This document shows positions 18,595 through 28,156 of a stretch of DNA of 64,000 nt, in pieces. Where the stretch lies: contig CAIMFY010000051.1 of assembly GCA_903840415.1 (NCBI GenBank), forward strand, positions 1 through 64,000, in the 5' to 3' direction. Numbering within the stretch: the first letter of the stretch is position 1; every line of letters begins with the position of its first letter. Origin of the DNA: an uncultured Opitutia bacterium. Its GTDB lineage: Bacteria > Verrucomicrobiota > Verrucomicrobiia > Opitutales > Opitutaceae. A program made the position numbers and the translations under genes. The notes below the pieces were generated by a model, which was not told the origin of the DNA, made no database searches, and was given only the letters and a program-made list of their open reading frames with translations.

Positions 18595-19164
18595 ATGTCT
18601 GACGAATCATCTTACCTTGGTCAGCATTGCGCGACGCCCTATCCGCGTCGCGAAGTGCTGCTGCGGTGGTGCTGGGCGATCGTGCAGGCGAGCCTTTTTC
18701 GCTGGAGCCCACGCCCGCTGCACGGATTCCGGGCGCGCCTTCTCCGGTTGTTTGGCGCGGATATTCCCGAACCTCGTTGCGTCGTCATCTTTCCAACCGC
18801 CCGGGTCACGTTTCCTTGGAAACTTTCGCTCGCGCCTCGCTCCATGGTCGGGCCGAACGTGACCCTGTACAACCTCGCCACGATCGCGTTGGGTCGCGGA
18901 GCTAACCTCAGTCAGAACTGCCACCTTTGTTCCGGCACTCACGACTTCACGCGCTGGGACATGCCACTGGTCGCGCAGCCCATCGTCATCGGCGAAAACG
19001 TCTGGTTGGCTGCCGACGTTTTTGTCGGCCCCGGTGTGACGATCGGAGAACTCTGCGTTGTCGGCGCCCGTTCAGTCGTGGTGCGCGATCTGCCTCCTCG
19101 GAAAATTTGTGTCGGCTCGCCGTGCCGCCCGATTAAGGACCGCCCAGAGCCCAGCCGCCCATGA
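18595..19164 (+). CDS. WcaF-like hexapeptide-repeat O-acetyltransferase
   Basis: A protein of 189 residues. The left-handed beta-helix runs from about residue 60, with turns such as TLYNLATIALGRGANLSQN, IVIGENVWLAADVFVGPGVT and IGELCVVGARSVVVRDLPP. CSGTHDFTRWDMPLV contains the catalytic-type H in S-G-T-H-D, and the tail VGSPCRPIKDR is standard for sugar acetyltransferases of the WcaF/NodL/LacA type. It would transfer acetyl from acetyl-CoA to a sugar hydroxyl of the polysaccharide. It starts with ATG 64 bases after the previous stop; the stop overlaps the next start. Confidence 0.85.
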   Translation: MSDESSYLGQHCATPYPRREVLLRWCWAIVQASLFRWSPRPLHGFRARLLRLFGADIPEPRCVVIFPTARVTFPWKLSLAPRSMVGPNVTLYNLATIALGRGANLSQNCHLCSGTHDFTRWDMPLVAQPIVIGENVWLAADVFVGPGVTIGELCVVGARSVVVRDLPPRKICVGSPCRPIKDRPEPSRP

Positions 19165-20285
19165 AGCTCTGCGAGATCGTTCCGAGCCTCGAGGAGCAAT
19201 ACGGCGGCCCCAGCCGATCAGTTTATGCGCTGTCGGCGGGCTTGGCGAGAGCCGGGCATGACGTCGCGTTACTCGCTACTCAGCCCGATAACGCCGCCGA
19301 GGTTCGCATCGAAGGAACCCTCCGCGTGGAGGTATTCCGCCGCGGCTGGCCACAACTTTTCTGTCCGTCCTCCAGATTGCGCACCGCGTTGGCGGCGTGC
19401 GATGCTCAGATTATACACCATCATTCCCTCTGGTTGCGCACCGTGCATTATGCTCATCAACATGCGCAGCGCTCCGGTGCAAAATTTGTCCTGTCCCCAC
19501 GTGGGATGATGGGCCCGTGGGCGTGGCGACACCACAGTTGGAGAAAAAAATTCGCTCGCACGCTCGTGCATTCCGGTGCCCTCGAAGGGGTCACCGGTTG
19601 GCACGCCACCAGTCCAGAAGAAGCCAATGACATCCATGAACTCGGCTTCGAACAACCCGTATGCGTCGCGCCGAATGCCGTCGACGCTCCAGCCGATGCC
19701 GATGTGATTGCGGCCGCCGCGCATTGGAACACCGCTTGTCCCGAGGTGGCGAAACGTCCTGTGGCTTTGTTCTATTCCCGTTTTCATCAAAAGAAGCGCG
19801 TCATCGAGCTCATCGATCTCTGGCTGGAGCAGGCACCGCCGGAGTGGTTGCTCCTGCTCGTCGGCATTCCGCAAGACTACTCTCCGGCCGATTTGGATGC
19901 CTATGTGATGCGTATGTCGGGTGCGGGCCGTGTGCGCGCGTTTGCGGGTGTAAACCGGCCGCCTCCCTACGCCGTCGCTTCATTGTTCTTACTCCCATCG
20001 CACAACGAAAATTTCGGCCTCGTGATCGCCGAGGCTTTAGCCCACGGCGTGACAGCGGTCGTCACGGACACGACTCCGTGGCGTGGCCTGAACACCGACG
20101 GGCGGGGTTGGTGTGTGCCGTGGAAAAACTTCGGCGATGCACTCGTTGCCGCCACCGCCGAAACAACTCATGTGCTCAAGCAACGCGGCCGGCGCGCGCG
20201 CGAATGGGTGTTGAGTGAGTTTTCGTGGGATAAGTCCGCCAATACTTTGGCGGCATTTTACCAAAGCCTGCTCGGATCAAAATGA
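19161..20285 (+). CDS. GT4 family glycosyltransferase
   Basis: A protein of 374 residues. KLCEIVPSLEEQYGGPSRSV is the GG-P-x-x-x-V N-terminal loop, FVLSPRGMMGPWAWRH is the S-P-R-G-M-x segment of WcaI/WfgS-type transferases, and VALFYSRFHQKKRVIELI begins the donor domain. HNENFGLVIAEALAHGVTAV is the EX7E helix. Both ends overlap neighbours as ATGA, so it is coupled to the acetyltransferase and to the ligase-type membrane protein. Confidence 0.88.
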   Translation: MKLCEIVPSLEEQYGGPSRSVYALSAGLARAGHDVALLATQPDNAAEVRIEGTLRVEVFRRGWPQLFCPSSRLRTALAACDAQIIHHHSLWLRTVHYAHQHAQRSGAKFVLSPRGMMGPWAWRHHSWRKKFARTLVHSGALEGVTGWHATSPEEANDIHELGFEQPVCVAPNAVDAPADADVIAAAAHWNTACPEVAKRPVALFYSRFHQKKRVIELIDLWLEQAPPEWLLLLVGIPQDYSPADLDAYVMRMSGAGRVRAFAGVNRPPPYAVASLFLLPSHNENFGLVIAEALAHGVTAVVTDTTPWRGLNTDGRGWCVPWKNFGDALVAATAETTHVLKQRGRRAREWVLSEFSWDKSANTLAAFYQSLLGSK

Positions 20286-21805
20286 GTTTTCTTCGCACTA
20301 CCGACCGCCGCAACGATGCGCTGAAATATGCGCCCGGTGTCGGTCCGCGAATCCCATCGGGCCAGCTGCCTTTGCGTCCGCTCGAGTGGGTCGTGCTCAG
20401 CCATGTCGGAATCTTCCTCGTAGCGATCACGTGGGGCTTTGGCGGAGCGGCGGACTGGCTGCGACCCTACTTCGGCTGGTGGGGCGGGATTGGTGGATTG
20501 CTCACGCTCACCGCTTTGCAAGATCGCGAAGCGCGTCAGGAAGGCTGGTTGCGGCTCTGGATTTGGCTCTGGCCGCTGGTGGCTTTCAACGCGTTTGTGC
20601 TCATCGGTTGCCTCAATCCGAGTTTTCACGCCGTAAAATTCGACTCGGAAACTCTGCTGAAGCACTCGGGCGCGCTGACTTGGCTGCCCAGTTCCGCGCA
20701 ACCCTCACTCGGCCTCGGTGCCCTCGCGTTGTTCGACGTCACCTGGATCTCGTGCTTCAATGTCGTCCTCGTCGTTCGCCAGCGGCGGACACTGCGCGGG
20801 TTGCTGCTGGTCGCGGCCACCAACGCGCTTGCGCTCGCCGTATTCGGCACCGTGCAGAAATTCTCCCACGCGTCGGGCTTATTTTTCGACACCGTAGCCT
20901 CACCGCAGAAGGCGTTTTTCTCGTCGTTTGTATACCATAATCACTGGGGCGCGTTCATGGTTTTGATGCTAGCGGTATGTCTTGGCCTAATCTGGCACTA
21001 TGCGCGCCGTCGCGATTCGCGCGGTTTTTTTCACTCACCGGCTTTTACAGGTATAGTGGTTCTTTTCTTTCTCGCCGCCTCCGTCCCGCTGAGCACTTCA
21101 CGCTCCTGCACCATTCTAGCGATTCTTCTGCTGGGTGCTGCACTGCTTCACTGGCTCGTTCATGTTATGCAAAAGCGCCGCGAATTCCGTGAATCGATAT
21201 TTCTGCCGGTGGTCGGAGCGTTGGCGGCGATTCTGCTCGCAGCAGCCGGCATCTGGCAAATTGCCGGTGAGAGCATCACACTACGTCTAGCCAAGACCCG
21301 CGAGCAACTCGACGACATGCACGTGCGTGGTGACATCGGCTCGCGCGGTGTGCTTTATCGTGACACTTGGATGATGGCGCGCGACGAACTCTGGTTTGGT
21401 TGGGGTATGGGCTCCTACCCGCATGTCTTCACACTCTATAATTCCCAACGTTCCGTCGACAAACTGCCGGTTTTTTATCGCGACGCGCACAGCGACTGGC
21501 TCCAAGCACTGGCCGAGCATGGCATCGTCGGCAGCACACTGCTAGCACTCTGCGCGATCGTTCCGCTGCTGAAGCTGCGCGCCCGCCATCTCGCTAGCGC
21601 GGTGCCGCGTTATTTGCTGGGTGGCTGCACGCTTTTGCTCCTCTACGCCTGGATCGAATTTCCCTTCGGCAACCTCGCTGTAAATCTTTCGTGGTGGCTC
21701 TGTTTCTTCTGCGCGGTCCACTACGCGCGCCTGTATGAGCGCGAAACCCGGACCATCGGCCCAGCCGCGCCCGATCCCGCCGCCCCGCGGATCACGAGCG
21801 CATGA
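20282..21805 (+). CDS. O-antigen ligase/polymerase family membrane protein (Wzy_C domain)
   Basis: A protein of 507 residues with about twelve helices. The diagnostic part is in the C-terminal half: FVYHNHWGAFMVLMLAVCLG, a large periplasmic loop beginning TLRLAKTREQ and containing RGVLYRDTWMMARDELWFG, then GWGMGSYPHVF and DAHSDWLQALAEHGIVGS. R-x-x-x-Y/W and H-x-x-x-x-x-x-x-E-x-G are the hallmarks of the WaaL/Wzy_C superfamily. The enzyme either ligates finished glycan to lipid A-core or polymerises repeats. With a separate polymerase-like protein at 14637, ligation is the likelier role, but this is inference. Confidence 0.85.
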   Translation: MSFLRTTDRRNDALKYAPGVGPRIPSGQLPLRPLEWVVLSHVGIFLVAITWGFGGAADWLRPYFGWWGGIGGLLTLTALQDREARQEGWLRLWIWLWPLVAFNAFVLIGCLNPSFHAVKFDSETLLKHSGALTWLPSSAQPSLGLGALALFDVTWISCFNVVLVVRQRRTLRGLLLVAATNALALAVFGTVQKFSHASGLFFDTVASPQKAFFSSFVYHNHWGAFMVLMLAVCLGLIWHYARRRDSRGFFHSPAFTGIVVLFFLAASVPLSTSRSCTILAILLLGAALLHWLVHVMQKRREFRESIFLPVVGALAAILLAAAGIWQIAGESITLRLAKTREQLDDMHVRGDIGSRGVLYRDTWMMARDELWFGWGMGSYPHVFTLYNSQRSVDKLPVFYRDAHSDWLQALAEHGIVGSTLLALCAIVPLLKLRARHLASAVPRYLLGGCTLLLLYAWIEFPFGNLAVNLSWWLCFFCAVHYARLYERETRTIGPAAPDPAAPRITSA

Positions 21806-21833
21806 ACCTCTGTCACTCCTGTCTGGCCGCTGC

Positions 21834-22643
21834 ATGTTTTCCGTCCTGATTCTCACCCTGAACGAGGAACGAGATCTGCCGCGGTGCCTCGCTTCCGCCA
21901 GCGACTGCGACGATGTCGTTGTGCTCGACTCCGGATCCACCGACCGCACGATTGAGCTTGCCCGCGCAGCCGGCGCCCGCGTGTTCACGCGCCGTTTCGA
22001 TGATTTCGCCGCACAGCGCAACTACGCCCAGCGAGAGATTCCCTTTCGCTATCCTTGGGTCTTTCACCTCGACGCGGATGAGCAGCTCAATCCGGAACTC
22101 GTCGCCGAGTGCCAGATCGCTGCGGCGCGCACGGATCTCGACGGTTTTCTCGTTGCGCCACGCATGCTGTGGGCAGGCCGCTGGATTCCGCGCTGCACCG
22201 ATTTCCCGGCCTGGCAGGCGCGTTTCGTGCGTGCGCCGCAATTCGAGTTTATCCAAGTCGGTCACGGTCAGCGCGAGGCACCGCACATGCGAACCGCCCG
22301 CTTGTCAGCGAATTATCTCCACGATCTCTCAAGCGGCGGTGAAGCCGAATGGCTCGACAAACATCGCCGTTATGCGCGCGCCGAGGCTCATGCTCACCTC
22401 GTGTCCGCCGCGGGCAGTTCGATTACCGATCTTTTCTCGGGAGAGCGTCTCGTCCGCCGTCGTGCGCTCAAACGCCTGAGTTACTCGCTACCCGGTCGTC
22501 CCTTCCTGCGTTTCACTTATCAATATTTCCTGCGGCTCGGCTTCCTCGATGGCGTGGCCGGCCTGCGCTACTGTCGGCTGCTTGCGCGCTATGAGGGTTT
22601 CACGTCCGCCGAACTCCACCGGCTTCGCGCCCGAACCTCCTAA
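21834..22643 (+). CDS. GT2 glycosyltransferase, WaaE/KdtX-like
   Basis: A protein of 269 residues. FSVLILTLNEERDLPRCLAS, DDVVVLDSGSTDRTIELAR and WVFHLDADEQLNPELVAE match the compact GT2 group that includes LPS core beta-1,4-glucosyltransferase WaaE. FLRFTYQYFLRLGFLDGVAG near the end is the amphipathic C-terminal membrane-contact segment of this group. I used ATG 21834; the ATG at 21802 near the preceding stop is in another frame. The stop is three bases before the next start. Confidence 0.87.
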   Translation: MFSVLILTLNEERDLPRCLASASDCDDVVVLDSGSTDRTIELARAAGARVFTRRFDDFAAQRNYAQREIPFRYPWVFHLDADEQLNPELVAECQIAAARTDLDGFLVAPRMLWAGRWIPRCTDFPAWQARFVRAPQFEFIQVGHGQREAPHMRTARLSANYLHDLSSGGEAEWLDKHRRYARAEAHAHLVSAAGSSITDLFSGERLVRRRALKRLSYSLPGRPFLRFTYQYFLRLGFLDGVAGLRYCRLLARYEGFTSAELHRLRARTS

Positions 22644-22646
22644 ACT

Positions 22647-23828
22647 GTGCGGGTCATTTTTCTCAACCGTTTCTACTGGCCCGACGAACTCGCCACCGCG
22701 CAACTCCTCACCGATCTAGCCGAGGCGCTCGCAGCCGCTGGTCGCGATGTCGTCGTGATCACGAGCAATCCCGATGCCGCCCGCGTGCCACGCCACGAAA
22801 CGCGCCACGGCGTCAGCATCGAACGCGTTTCCAGTTCGCGGTCTTCGCACCCCAGACTAATCCGCAAAGCAATCGACTTTATCACTTATCACATCGGTGC
22901 GATGGCGCGCCTCTATTCTCTCTCTCGCCGCGGCGACACCATCGTCGCCATGACCGATCCGCCGCTTCTCGGCGTCAGCGCATGGCTGGTCGCCGCTTGC
23001 CGCGGCGCGCGCGTGATTCACTGGGTGCAGGATATTTATCCGGAACTCGCCATCGAACTTACGAGCCACAGCTGGCTGAGAATAATCCGACCGCTCCGAA
23101 ATCTCGCGTGGCGTCGTGCCAGCATGTGCGTGACGCTCGGCCGCGATATGGCCGCCGTGCTTACCGCCGCCGGGGTCGCCGATCGGCAGCTCGCCGTCAT
23201 TCCCAACTGGCCGCCCGCGGGCCTCGCACCCCAACCGCAGACCGCGTCGGCTGACCTCCGGGCTCGCTGGAATCTCGCCGACCAATTCGTCGTCGCCTAC
23301 TCCGGCAATCTCGGCCGCGTCCACGATCTCGATCCAGTGATTGCTCTGGCAGACGTGCTCCGCGACGACGCCAACATTTCGTTTGTCTTCATCGGCGCTG
23401 GCGCCCAACGAGCCGCGCTTGAGTCGAAAGCAAAACGATGCGGACTCGACCGTGTTCACTTTTTCCCGCCACAAGCCCGCGACCAACTCGCCGCAATACT
23501 GGGTCTAGGCGATGTTCACCTCGTCACGCTGCGGCCCGGCTGTGAACGCTACGTTTTCCCGAGCAAACTCTACGGCGTCGCCGCCGTGGGCCGTCCCGTG
23601 ATTGTAATTGGTCCGCGTGAATCGGAAATCGCTCGTATAGTCGTCGAAGGTCACTTCGGTCGTGCCTTCGGTCGCGCTGAGATCGGCCCACTCGCCACCG
23701 AGATTCGCACCCTCGCCACCGATCCGGCAGAATGCGCACGACGGAGTGAGGCTGCCGCGCGATTCGCCCGCACACACTGCGCCACCTTGGCCTGTGAGCG
23801 CTGGGGCGCCCTGCTCGATGCCGTGTAG
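22647..23828 (+). CDS. GT4 glycosyltransferase, WcaI-like
   Basis: A protein of 393 residues starting with GTG three bases after the previous stop. VIFLNRFYWPDELATAQLLT and DVVVITSNPDAARVPRHET open it. VIHWVQDIYPELAIEL is the characteristic W-V-Q-D-x-x-P segment of WcaI/WbuB-type enzymes. The donor domain has VVAYSGNLGRVHDLDPVI and VFPSKLYGVAAVGRPVIVIG, the P-S-K-x-Y-x-x-x-A-x-G-x-P helix. Related enzymes transfer fucose-type or N-acetyl sugars in capsule and O-antigen synthesis; substrate unknown here. Confidence 0.87.
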   Translation: MRVIFLNRFYWPDELATAQLLTDLAEALAAAGRDVVVITSNPDAARVPRHETRHGVSIERVSSSRSSHPRLIRKAIDFITYHIGAMARLYSLSRRGDTIVAMTDPPLLGVSAWLVAACRGARVIHWVQDIYPELAIELTSHSWLRIIRPLRNLAWRRASMCVTLGRDMAAVLTAAGVADRQLAVIPNWPPAGLAPQPQTASADLRARWNLADQFVVAYSGNLGRVHDLDPVIALADVLRDDANISFVFIGAGAQRAALESKAKRCGLDRVHFFPPQARDQLAAILGLGDVHLVTLRPGCERYVFPSKLYGVAAVGRPVIVIGPRESEIARIVVEGHFGRAFGRAEIGPLATEIRTLATDPAECARRSEAAARFARTHCATLACERWGALLDAV

Positions 23829-23870
23829 CCTTGCTGATCCTCGTCGTTCGCGCATCGTCTTAAGCCACGG

Positions 23871-25250
23871 ATGAACACGCCTCGCTCCACCGGCATCGCT
23901 CTCCTGGTGCTTGATGTCGCGGCGACAGTAGTCGTTTTCAACGTAGTGACCCATTTCCGCGGTCTCGGCGTGGCCGAGCACTTTATCCTCGACCCGCTCA
24001 AGTGGCCGATTGCCGCCATTATTTTCGCGATTTATCTCATCGACGGCTACAAGGCGCGCACCGACATGCTGAGCGTGGATTACACGAGTCAGCATTCCAT
24101 TGCGCTTCTCGGCGCACTGGGCGCCACGCTACTCTTCACCTTTGCGTTTAATCCAGCCGGCTACGAACTTCAAACGAGCCGCGGCGTGATCGCGTTCAGC
24201 TTCCTCGCACTGATTCCACTTACGCTCGGTTACCGCCGGCTGATATATCCGGTCGTGCTCAGTTCCCGCGGCGAACACTGCCTCGTTTTTCTCGGTGATC
24301 GATCGAGTTGCTTAGCGTTTCGCGTCGAATGCAAAAAAATGGGCATGACCCAACCCGTCGTCTTTACCGTCGTCAGCGAGGAATCAGCCGTGCCCTTCGC
24401 TCCGGACGACAGCAGCGATCGGCTGCGCCCTTTTTCCGAGGTGCTCGATGCCCTTCAAAATGGCCGTCTTAACATTGAGGCCATTATCCTCCGCGAGTCC
24501 GCGCGCGAGCTTCCGACCGACATCTCCCAGCGCTTGGTTGAACTCTATTTCAGTGGAGTGCCCACTTACACACTTGAGCTCTTTCACCAGGTTTACTGGC
24601 AGAAAATTCCGCTTTATCGCCTGAATCAGACGTGGCTTTTCCAGGAAGGATTTCAAATCGCGCGCGAACCAGTTTTCGAGCGCCTCAAGCGCGCGAGCGA
24701 CATCGCACTGTCCGCGTTCGGCCTCCTGCTCGCCTCGCCCCTGATCCTAATCGGTGCACTGGCCGTGTGGCTTGGTGATCACGGACCCATTTTTTTCTTT
24801 CAAACCCGCATAGGAAAAAATCACCTGCCGTTCCGTCTCGTGAAGCTTCGCACCATGCGCGTCGAACCCACCGACGGTGATCTCTACACACAGCCTAGCG
24901 ATCCGCGCATCACCCGTGTGGGACATTTTCTCCGCTCCAGCCGACTCGACGAGTTGCCCCAATTGTGGAACGTGCTCCGCGGCGACATGAGCCTCATTGG
25001 CCCCCGCGCCGAATGGGATCGCCTCGTTGCCAACTACGAACGCGAAATCCCCTGCTACAATTTCCGGCACCTCGTAAAGCCAGGCATTACCGGTTGGGCG
25101 CAAGTCAACTACCCCTATGGCGCGAACATGGAGGACACACTCCGCAAGCTGGAATACGACCTCTACTACATCCGCCACTTCTCCTTCATGCTAGACGCCT
25201 CGATCGTCCTGAAGACAATCCACATCATGCTGTTTGGCAAGGGACGCTAA
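23871..25250 (+). CDS. Undecaprenyl-phosphate sugar-1-phosphate transferase (WcaJ/PglC superfamily)
   Basis: A protein of 459 residues that starts glycan synthesis by moving sugar-1-phosphate onto undecaprenyl phosphate. N-terminal membrane helices (LVLDVAATVVVFNVVTHF, IAAIIFAIYLIDGY) and a central Rossmann-like domain precede the catalytic domain from about residue 260. The catalytic domain includes the re-entrant helix FGLLLASPLILIGALAVWL, RLVKLRTMRVEPTDGD, RVGHFLRSSRLDELPQLWNV, LRGDMSLIGPRAEWD and VKPGITGWAQVN. These are the family's most conserved strings. It is the clearest marker that the cluster is a lipid-linked polysaccharide pathway. The start ATG is 42 bases after the preceding stop. 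Confidence 0.93.
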   Translation: MNTPRSTGIALLVLDVAATVVVFNVVTHFRGLGVAEHFILDPLKWPIAAIIFAIYLIDGYKARTDMLSVDYTSQHSIALLGALGATLLFTFAFNPAGYELQTSRGVIAFSFLALIPLTLGYRRLIYPVVLSSRGEHCLVFLGDRSSCLAFRVECKKMGMTQPVVFTVVSEESAVPFAPDDSSDRLRPFSEVLDALQNGRLNIEAIILRESARELPTDISQRLVELYFSGVPTYTLELFHQVYWQKIPLYRLNQTWLFQEGFQIAREPVFERLKRASDIALSAFGLLLASPLILIGALAVWLGDHGPIFFFQTRIGKNHLPFRLVKLRTMRVEPTDGDLYTQPSDPRITRVGHFLRSSRLDELPQLWNVLRGDMSLIGPRAEWDRLVANYEREIPCYNFRHLVKPGITGWAQVNYPYGANMEDTLRKLEYDLYYIRHFSFMLDASIVLKTIHIMLFGKGR

Positions 25251-25255
25251 AGGTG

Positions 25256-26752
25256 ATGTCTGTCGCACCAGCTGCCCCAAGAACTGAGGTCACCATGCAG
25301 CGCGTGATCTTTTGGCTCTCAATGATCGCAACCATCTGCTCGACGGTGGTGTTTGTCCAAAGGGGCCTGAATGCTTGGGTGATCGCCGGAATTCCGCCGG
25401 GGGTTGCCACCACTTCCGGTTTCGAGGAAGAAAGCTTGTTTGCTCTCCACCGCGCAGTGCATCACCAGCCCGTTTACCTCGACAACACGCGACTGCCTTT
25501 CGCGGCTGCCTATTTCAACTGGCTATTTTACGCTTCTTATTCGGCGCCATTGAGGCCAGTCGTCACCCGCTATGGCGACGCCGCGATGCCACGCTTTGCG
25601 CGAATCCTGACGGCCGTTGGCGGTCTCATGGGAGTGTTGATGCTGGGCCTGATCGGTCGATGGCTGCTGGCGGAATATTGGCCTGTGACGATCCCTGTCG
25701 CGACCTGGGTTTTTTTCGGACCGCTTGTCGGGTGGTGGGCTCACACCGCGCGGCCCGATGTCTGGGCGCTCGCGTGTGAAGCGACAGCCATCGCTTTGCT
25801 CCTACGCCACCTTTCGCGTCGCCCAATCTTGGCCGTCGTTGGCGCAATGGTGTTTTTTTATGCGGCCTGGGCGTTCAAGCCGACCTACATCTTCGGTCTC
25901 GGCACGGCGACCGCGTTTTTGGCGGTGCGACGGCGACTGGTTCTGGCGACAATTCTGACGGGCGGCAGCCTCGCGCTTTGGATGGTAACCTACTGGTTGA
26001 TTGACCCAGGATTTCGCGCTACGATGCAGAGCACGGCGGCCGTCAGCGATTATTATTTTCTCGGTGGTTGGAAGAATTTGGTCAACGCCGGGCTGAAGAC
26101 AGCTCCGTTGATCGTGCTCACCGCGGGCTTATTGTATTCGCGGTTCCCCGCGGACGGTGAGTTGCCCACAGACAACGTATCTGCAGCTGATGCCGCTGTG
26201 TTCGGTAGTCTCGGTGTCGTCCTCACGACGCCAGTCATGTTTTGGGCAAGTTGCAAAGTCGGTGCGTGGTCCAACTATTTCTTTACGCCATTGCTGATGC
26301 TTGCGGTGTTGTCGCTCGGGTTAGCTGCACAGCGTCCCGCGCCAGCGGCACTGGCTGCTTTTCTCGCTCTTTCCACCGCCATGCAGATCTTCATGTTGGC
26401 GGGAAAAGCCGGGCGAATTGATCTGCGCCCGCTCGCCGACGAACTCTCCATCCGTTGGGCTAGATGGGAATCTCAACCGGAGCCGCGGTTTTCAGCCGAC
26501 ACTCGCCTCAACTTGCCTTGGCTCAACGCCCACTCTCCGCCGCTGGTGCTCTCCTTCAACTATGGCTTCGACCGAGCGGCTGGCCGGAGATTCGAGTCCG
26601 GCGGCCTCGGCGGCTTGATCTCGGCCGGCTATTTTGCCACACTCCTGTTGCCAGAAGGAGAAATGAGCAGCTATGACGGTAGCGATTTGAGACTCTATCG
26701 AAAAGGAAGCACGGCCGCTGGCATGAGTGTGTATCTTCTCAAGAATCCCTGA
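25256..26752 (+). CDS. Multi-pass membrane glycosyltransferase candidate (GT39/GT87-like)
   Basis: A protein of 498 residues with about ten helices. The loop after helix 1 reads GFEEESLFALHRAVHHQPVY, with acidic residues at the catalytic position of GT-C enzymes. LPFAAAYFNWLFYASY and HTARPDVWALACEATAIALL resemble the P-F-x-x-x-Y-x-P-L and R-P-D motifs of GT39/87 relatives. I chose ATG 25256, six bases after the preceding stop; an ATG at 25295 is also possible. It probably transfers a sugar from a polyprenyl phosphate on the outer face of the inner membrane, which is inference. Confidence 0.68.
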   Translation: MSVAPAAPRTEVTMQRVIFWLSMIATICSTVVFVQRGLNAWVIAGIPPGVATTSGFEEESLFALHRAVHHQPVYLDNTRLPFAAAYFNWLFYASYSAPLRPVVTRYGDAAMPRFARILTAVGGLMGVLMLGLIGRWLLAEYWPVTIPVATWVFFGPLVGWWAHTARPDVWALACEATAIALLLRHLSRRPILAVVGAMVFFYAAWAFKPTYIFGLGTATAFLAVRRRLVLATILTGGSLALWMVTYWLIDPGFRATMQSTAAVSDYYFLGGWKNLVNAGLKTAPLIVLTAGLLYSRFPADGELPTDNVSAADAAVFGSLGVVLTTPVMFWASCKVGAWSNYFFTPLLMLAVLSLGLAAQRPAPAALAAFLALSTAMQIFMLAGKAGRIDLRPLADELSIRWARWESQPEPRFSADTRLNLPWLNAHSPPLVLSFNYGFDRAAGRRFESGGLGGLISAGYFATLLLPEGEMSSYDGSDLRLYRKGSTAAGMSVYLLKNP

Positions 26753-26764
26753 TCCTTCTCAATT

Positions 26765-28156
26765 GTGACGCTTCCCTACGATTTTCTCGTGCTCGGCGGC
26801 GGCAGCGCCGGCTTTAACGCCGCGCGCGTCGCCGTCTCCCTCGGCCTGCGCACCGCGATCGTCGATGGCGCCCGCCAACTCGGCGGGCTCTGCATCCTTC
26901 GCGGGTGCATGCCGTCGAAGACGCTGCTCTACATGGCCGAGGTTCTTCATCTCGCGCAGAAAGGGAAAACCTTCGGCCTGAAAATCCCTTCCGCCCACGC
27001 CGATATGAAGGCGATTCACGTGCGCAAGCAGGCGATGATTGCCGACTTTGCCGGTTACCGCCAACGCGCACTCGCCACCGGAAAATTTGATCTCATCCGC
27101 GTCCACGCACGCTTCCTCGATCCATACACGGTCGAGCTCTCGACCGGGAAAAGACTTTCGGCGAAACACATCCTCATCGGCACCGGCTCCAAGGTCAGCG
27201 TCCCACCGGTGCCTGGTCTCGCCACCGCGAAATTCTGGACGAGCGACGACGTGCTCGAGCTCGATTTCATTCCGAAGAGCGTGATCGTTCTCGGCGGCGG
27301 CATCGTGGCGTGCGAGCTCTCCCAGTTCCTCCACCGCATCGGCTCGCGCGTCACGATCGTCCAGCGCAGCCCGAACATCCTCCGCGATCACTCCGAAGAC
27401 GCCTCGTGTGTCGTGCAAAGAGCCTTTGTTGACGAAGGCATCGAGTTGTTCGCCGGCACCACGGTCCAATCGATCACGCAGGGGCGGCATGGCACGACGG
27501 TGACGTTTCTCCACGGCGGCAAAAGGATCTCGCGCCGCGCCGCCTACCTCTTCAACGCCCTCGGCCGCGAGCCCCACACCGCCACGCTCAACCTCGTCGC
27601 CGCCGGCGTCCGCACCCGCCCCGGCGGACAGATCCTAATCAACCGCTGGCAGCAGACGAGCACGCCGCACATCTACGCCGCGGGCGATTGCTCCGGCCCC
27701 GCCGAGATTGTCCACATCGCCATCCAGCAGGGCGAACTCGCGGCGCGCCACGCTGCCGGCGTGAGGAATCTGAAACCGGTGGACTACTCTCTTCTCCTCA
27801 ACGTCGTCTTCACTGATCCGGCGCTCGCCACCGTTGGCCGGCTCGAACGCGAACTCGACGAGCGCGGCGTGAAATATCTCGTCGCGAGTTATCCGTTCAA
27901 CGATCACGGCAAGTCCATCCTCATGGATGCGACCTACGGCTACGTGAAGGTCATTGCCGAGCCGAAGCGCGGCCGAATCCTCGGCGCCGAAATTGTCGGC
28001 AAGGACGCTGGCGAACTCATCCACTTATTCAGCGGTCCGATCGTCATGCGCGCCACCGTTTTCGATCTTCTGCGCGCACCCTGGTATCACCCGACACTGG
28101 CCGAAATTGTCACCTACCCGCTCGAGGAGATCGCTGAAAAAATCCTATCCCGCTGA
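26765..28156 (+). CDS. Class I pyridine nucleotide-disulfide oxidoreductase (dihydrolipoyl dehydrogenase/mercuric reductase-like)
   Basis: A flavoprotein of 463 residues. The FAD-binding GGGSAGFNAAR is at residues 11-21, and the redox pair C43 and C48 sits in GGLCILRGCMPSK. The NAD(P) motif VLGGGIVACELSQFLHRIG comes near residues 177-195, HIYAAGDCSGP is the second FAD motif, and HPTLAE (H442, E447) is the catalytic dyad at the C-terminus. It lacks an N-terminal heavy-metal domain and the C-terminal cysteine pair of MerA, so mercury reduction is unlikely. No lipoyl enzyme subunits are nearby. GTG start; the stop overlaps the next ATG. Substrate unknown. Confidence 0.85.
   Translation: MTLPYDFLVLGGGSAGFNAARVAVSLGLRTAIVDGARQLGGLCILRGCMPSKTLLYMAEVLHLAQKGKTFGLKIPSAHADMKAIHVRKQAMIADFAGYRQRALATGKFDLIRVHARFLDPYTVELSTGKRLSAKHILIGTGSKVSVPPVPGLATAKFWTSDDVLELDFIPKSVIVLGGGIVACELSQFLHRIGSRVTIVQRSPNILRDHSEDASCVVQRAFVDEGIELFAGTTVQSITQGRHGTTVTFLHGGKRISRRAAYLFNALGREPHTATLNLVAAGVRTRPGGQILINRWQQTSTPHIYAAGDCSGPAEIVHIAIQQGELAARHAAGVRNLKPVDYSLLLNVVFTDPALATVGRLERELDERGVKYLVASYPFNDHGKSILMDATYGYVKVIAEPKRGRILGAEIVGKDAGELIHLFSGPIVMRATVFDLLRAPWYHPTLAEIVTYPLEEIAEKILSR

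Noticed and set aside
26765-28156. Mercuric reductase (merA)
   Set aside because: There is no heavy-metal-associated N-terminal domain and no C-terminal cysteine pair, and no mer gene is nearby.
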